Translations under genes and position numbers: made by a program
Origin: G963664835 sp963664835
Lineage (GTDB): Bacteria > Chloroflexota > UBA6077 > FW602-bin22 > JBCLEL01
Length of the DNA stretch: 64,000 bases
Assembly (NCBI GenBank): GCA_963664835.2
Contig: CAXXUG010000008.1
Location: 62,001-126,000 of the forward strand
Direction: 5' to 3'
Shown: positions 61,508 to 64,000 of the stretch, piece after piece
Layout: each line of letters opens with the position of its first letter
Numbering within the stretch: position 1 is the stretch's first letter
Notes under the pieces: model-generated
Seen by the model: the letters and a program-made list of their open reading frames with translations, nothing else
What the model was told of the DNA's origin: nothing
Databases searched by the model: none

Positions 61508-64000
61508 ATGGCCAAATCGTTCAGGCCAAGAGATGAAGCCGTCCGCCGGCTGATTGGCGAGGCGCTGGACAAGACCCTCTTCGTCGAGGCTGGTGCGGGC
61601 ACAGGAAAGACGACCAGCCTGGTGAACCGGATGACGAAGCTGGTGTCATCCGGCAGGACCACCCTGGACAGGATATCGGCGATCACGTTCACCGAAGCCG
61701 CGGCTTCCGAGCTTAGAGACCGCATCCGCGAGAACCTTGAGCACTCCGCTTCGGATTCCGAGTTGACTTCCGGGGAGCGGAAGCGCTGCCGGCAGGGCGT
61801 GGACGACCTGGACCAGGCATCGATACAGACGCTGCACAGCTTCGCCGGGTCGTTGCTCCGGGAGCGTCCCCTCGAGGCCGGCCTTCCGCCATCATTCGAG
61901 ACGATGGACGCTATATCCAGCGACCTTGCCTTCGAGGAGGCCTGGACGGAGTGGGTCGACTCTAGCCTGGAGGAAGAGTCTCCACTCTTTCAGGAGCTAT
62001 CGTTGGCATTTTCGCTGGGGCTCACTGTATCCCAGATGCGAGAAGTCGCGCTGAAATTCCATCGCAACTACGACCTGCTGGCGGAGGCATCATTCCCGGA
62101 TATTCCCTGGCCGGCGCCGTCGGCGGTCCGACAGCTTGTGGACGCCGTGGATGAACTGGAAAGACTGTGTGACTACTCCCAGCTGCGAGAATCTGACGCC
62201 CTGTTCGCTCATGTCCAACAAAAGCTGGGGCTTATCAGGAGACACTCCCAGACGGAGCCCGACTCGCCGGCGGCATACAGGCTGCTCCAGAGGATTCTCC
62301 CCTTGAAGACGAGAAGTGGCAGGAAAACCGACTGGGAAGTTTCGCCTGAGGTTGGACAGAATGCCGGCGGGTACCTGAAGGATACGATGAAGGAGCTGGA
62401 CGAAACCGCGAACGAGGAGATCGCCCAAGCCCGGCAATCGGCACTAGTGCCTATCCTGCGAGCGCTCCAGTGGTTCGTTCTTGCCTACGCCGAGGAGAGA
62501 AAACGCCAGGGGAGGGCCGAGTTCCATGACCTCCTCGTCTGGGCGCGGGACCTACTTCGGGACAACATCGAGGTCCGCGACCATTTCAGGGCGCGATTCT
62601 CCCACCTGCTGATAGACGAAGCCCAGGACACCGACCCCATTCAGGCCGAGATCGCGATGTTCCTCGCCGAGGCGGTTCCGGTGCCGGCTGTCGCCGGAGG
62701 CCGGCCCTCCGTTTGGACCCGTATAACTCCGGAAGTTGGCAAGCTGTTCGTCGTCGGGGATCCGAAGCAGTCGATCTACCGCTTCCGCCGGGCCGACGCG
62801 CAGCAGATGGCCCTTCTGAGGGAGCAGTTGGGAGGGGAGACCGTACATCTGGTGCAAAACTTCCGCTCCCAACAGCCGATTGTTGCCTGGGTGAACCGAG
62901 TCTTCTCCGGCTGGATGCAGGCAGGCAACGACCAAGCTGAGTACGTCGACCTCATCCACCGCTGGGAGGCGGCGACTGGCGATCCTTACAGGCCGAGAGC
63001 GTGGTCGCTCGGCGAAGCGATCAAGGGCAGTGTCGATGAGGTCCGGCAGGTGGAGACGCGGGCAATCGCGGGGCTGCTGGCCGGCCTCAACGGCAGGTGG
63101 CAAGTGCTGGACGTTGAGGCGACGAGCTCGTCAGGCACCGAGAGCTACAGGCCGGCAAAGCTCTCGGACATATGCATCCTGATGCCGAAGCGGACCGGAC
63201 TGAGGACACTGGAGCTTGCACTGGATAACGCGGACATCCCCTACAGATTGGAGGGCGCCTCACTGATATTCGCCACCCAGGAGATCCGAGACCTGGTGAA
63301 CTGCCTCAAGGCGATAGACGACCCGACCGACCAGGTCGCGGTGGTAGCCGCGTTGAGGTCGCCGGCGTTTGCCTGTAGCGATGTAGAGCTGCTGAGGTTC
63401 CACCAATCGATAGGAAGCTTCGACTACCTGGCGGACCGCGGTGCGGCGAATTGCGCGGTAGCCGAAGCTCTCGACGAATTGCGCCGGTATCACGGAGGCA
63501 GGATGTGGACTCCCATCGCGGACCTGATCGACCGTTTCATCCGGGATCGGCTGCTGATGGAAGCCGCATTGGACCATCCGAGAACCAGGGAGCAGTGGAG
63601 GCGATACCGCTTCATGGTCGAGCGGGCGCGGGCATTCGCCGAGGCCGGCGGCAACTCGCTGCGGCAATTCCTGGAGTGGGTCGACCGTCAGGCCAAAGAG
63701 AACGCCTGGATAACCGAGACTCCGGTGCCGGAGGGAGACGAGGAGGCGGTCAGGATTATGACGATTCACGGTGCAAAGGGATTGGAGTTCCCGGTCGTCA
63801 TCCTCACCGGGCTGAACTCCGACCGCTCGCCGCGTTTCGATAAAGTTCTGTTCGACCGTGAGGGCAACAAAGTTGAGGTCGGAGTGGGTCCTGAGAAGAG
63901 TCGGATTGCCACTCCCGGCTATGAGGAACTTCTGGACAAGGAGCGCGGCCTGGCAGCCGACGAGTTTGTCAGGCTCATGTACGTAGCGGCAACGCGGGCT
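61508..64000 (+). CDS. addA: AddA-like UvrD/Rep-family helicase-nuclease, partial (runs off the window end)
   Basis: An ATG at 61508 opens a frame of 831 codons that has no stop before the window edge. Helicase motifs are Walker A EAGAGTGKTTSLV (residues 28-35), Walker B LLIDEAQDTDPIQ, VGDPKQSIYRFRRAD, QNFRSQQPIV, MTIHGAKGLEFPVVIL and YVAATRA (motif VI). These are those of AddA/RecB-type superfamily 1 helicases. The C-terminal nuclease would lie beyond the window. It is directly downstream of addB (2 bp), so they form an addBA operon. Confidence 0.9.
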   Translation, partial: MAKSFRPRDEAVRRLIGEALDKTLFVEAGAGTGKTTSLVNRMTKLVSSGRTTLDRISAITFTEAAASELRDRIRENLEHSASDSELTSGERKRCRQGVDDLDQASIQTLHSFAGSLLRERPLEAGLPPSFETMDAISSDLAFEEAWTEWVDSSLEEESPLFQELSLAFSLGLTVSQMREVALKFHRNYDLLAEASFPDIPWPAPSAVRQLVDAVDELERLCDYSQLRESDALFAHVQQKLGLIRRHSQTEPDSPAAYRLLQRILPLKTRSGRKTDWEVSPEVGQNAGGYLKDTMKELDETANEEIAQARQSALVPILRALQWFVLAYAEERKRQGRAEFHDLLVWARDLLRDNIEVRDHFRARFSHLLIDEAQDTDPIQAEIAMFLAEAVPVPAVAGGRPSVWTRITPEVGKLFVVGDPKQSIYRFRRADAQQMALLREQLGGETVHLVQNFRSQQPIVAWVNRVFSGWMQAGNDQAEYVDLIHRWEAATGDPYRPRAWSLGEAIKGSVDEVRQVETRAIAGLLAGLNGRWQVLDVEATSSSGTESYRPAKLSDICILMPKRTGLRTLELALDNADIPYRLEGASLIFATQEIRDLVNCLKAIDDPTDQVAVVAALRSPAFACSDVELLRFHQSIGSFDYLADRGAANCAVAEALDELRRYHGGRMWTPIADLIDRFIRDRLLMEAALDHPRTREQWRRYRFMVERARAFAEAGGNSLRQFLEWVDRQAKENAWITETPVPEGDEEAVRIMTIHGAKGLEFPVVILTGLNSDRSPRFDKVLFDREGNKVEVGVGPEKSRIATPGYEELLDKERGLAADEFVRLMYVAATRA

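Overview
This 64 kb window is bacterial chromosomal DNA with fairly high GC content, frequent TTG/GTG starts and Shine-Dalgarno motifs of the GGAGG type. The gene set suits an uncultivated Chloroflexota lineage (Dehalococcoidia/SAR202-like): single-chain GlyRS, PPDK, AddAB-type nuclease, sialidase-like enzymes, Gfo/Idh and FAH enzymes, and many palindromic intergenic repeats. That placement is an inference from gene style; no rRNA lies in the window. I found no tRNA or rRNA gene and no CRISPR array.

Layout. 1-8 kb: an intergenic repeat cluster, then a four-gene DUF58/von Willebrand factor A (VWA) operon. 8.5-10.8 kb: the (p)ppGpp enzyme Rel behind a good sigma-70 promoter. 10.9-18 kb, minus strand: dnaJ, prmA, a coiled-coil protein, rsmE, mtaB, a HIT protein, a 49-codon basic protein and a FecR-like protein. 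18-22.5 kb: rpsO-pnp behind a consensus promoter, a small membrane protein, ychF. 22.5-27.3 kb: a Gfo/Idh/MocA oxidoreductase, a short spermidine-synthase-like membrane protein, and two tandem GH33 sialidase paralogues. 27.3-32 kb: valS, then queC-queD with a pteridine-reductase-like SDR. 32-33.3 kb: a repeat cluster with three tandem ~200 bp units. 33.3-45.5 kb: methyltransferase, SIMPL protein, DUF6062-like protein, dcd-like deaminase, glyS, ppdK, CPBP protease, dnaG, rpoD. 46.0-47.6 kb: a complete 1,619 bp ISNCY/IS1202-like insertion sequence with terminal inverted repeats and a 5 bp target duplication, inserted inside the same repeat family. 48.3-56.1 kb: glnA with promoter and terminator, thioredoxin-like protein, SDR, a frameshifted YfhO-like remnant, a Yip1 protein, FAH-family enzyme, CtpA-type protease, thioesterase, smpB. 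56.2-58.3 kb: a restriction-modification pair flanked by a 55 bp direct repeat. 58.3-64 kb: addB and a partial addA.

The strongest unusual signal is the restriction-modification insertion. The 55 bp repeat carries the ribosome-binding site and first codons of the AddB-like gene, so a two-gene module appears to have entered between smpB and addB with a long target duplication, separating addB from its old upstream region. Functionally the window is mainly information processing (Rel, ValS, GlyRS, DnaG, RpoD, PNPase, S15, SmpB, RNA methyltransferases, queuosine enzymes), with carbon and nitrogen metabolism (PPDK, GlnA) and genome defence or repair (R-M, AddAB).
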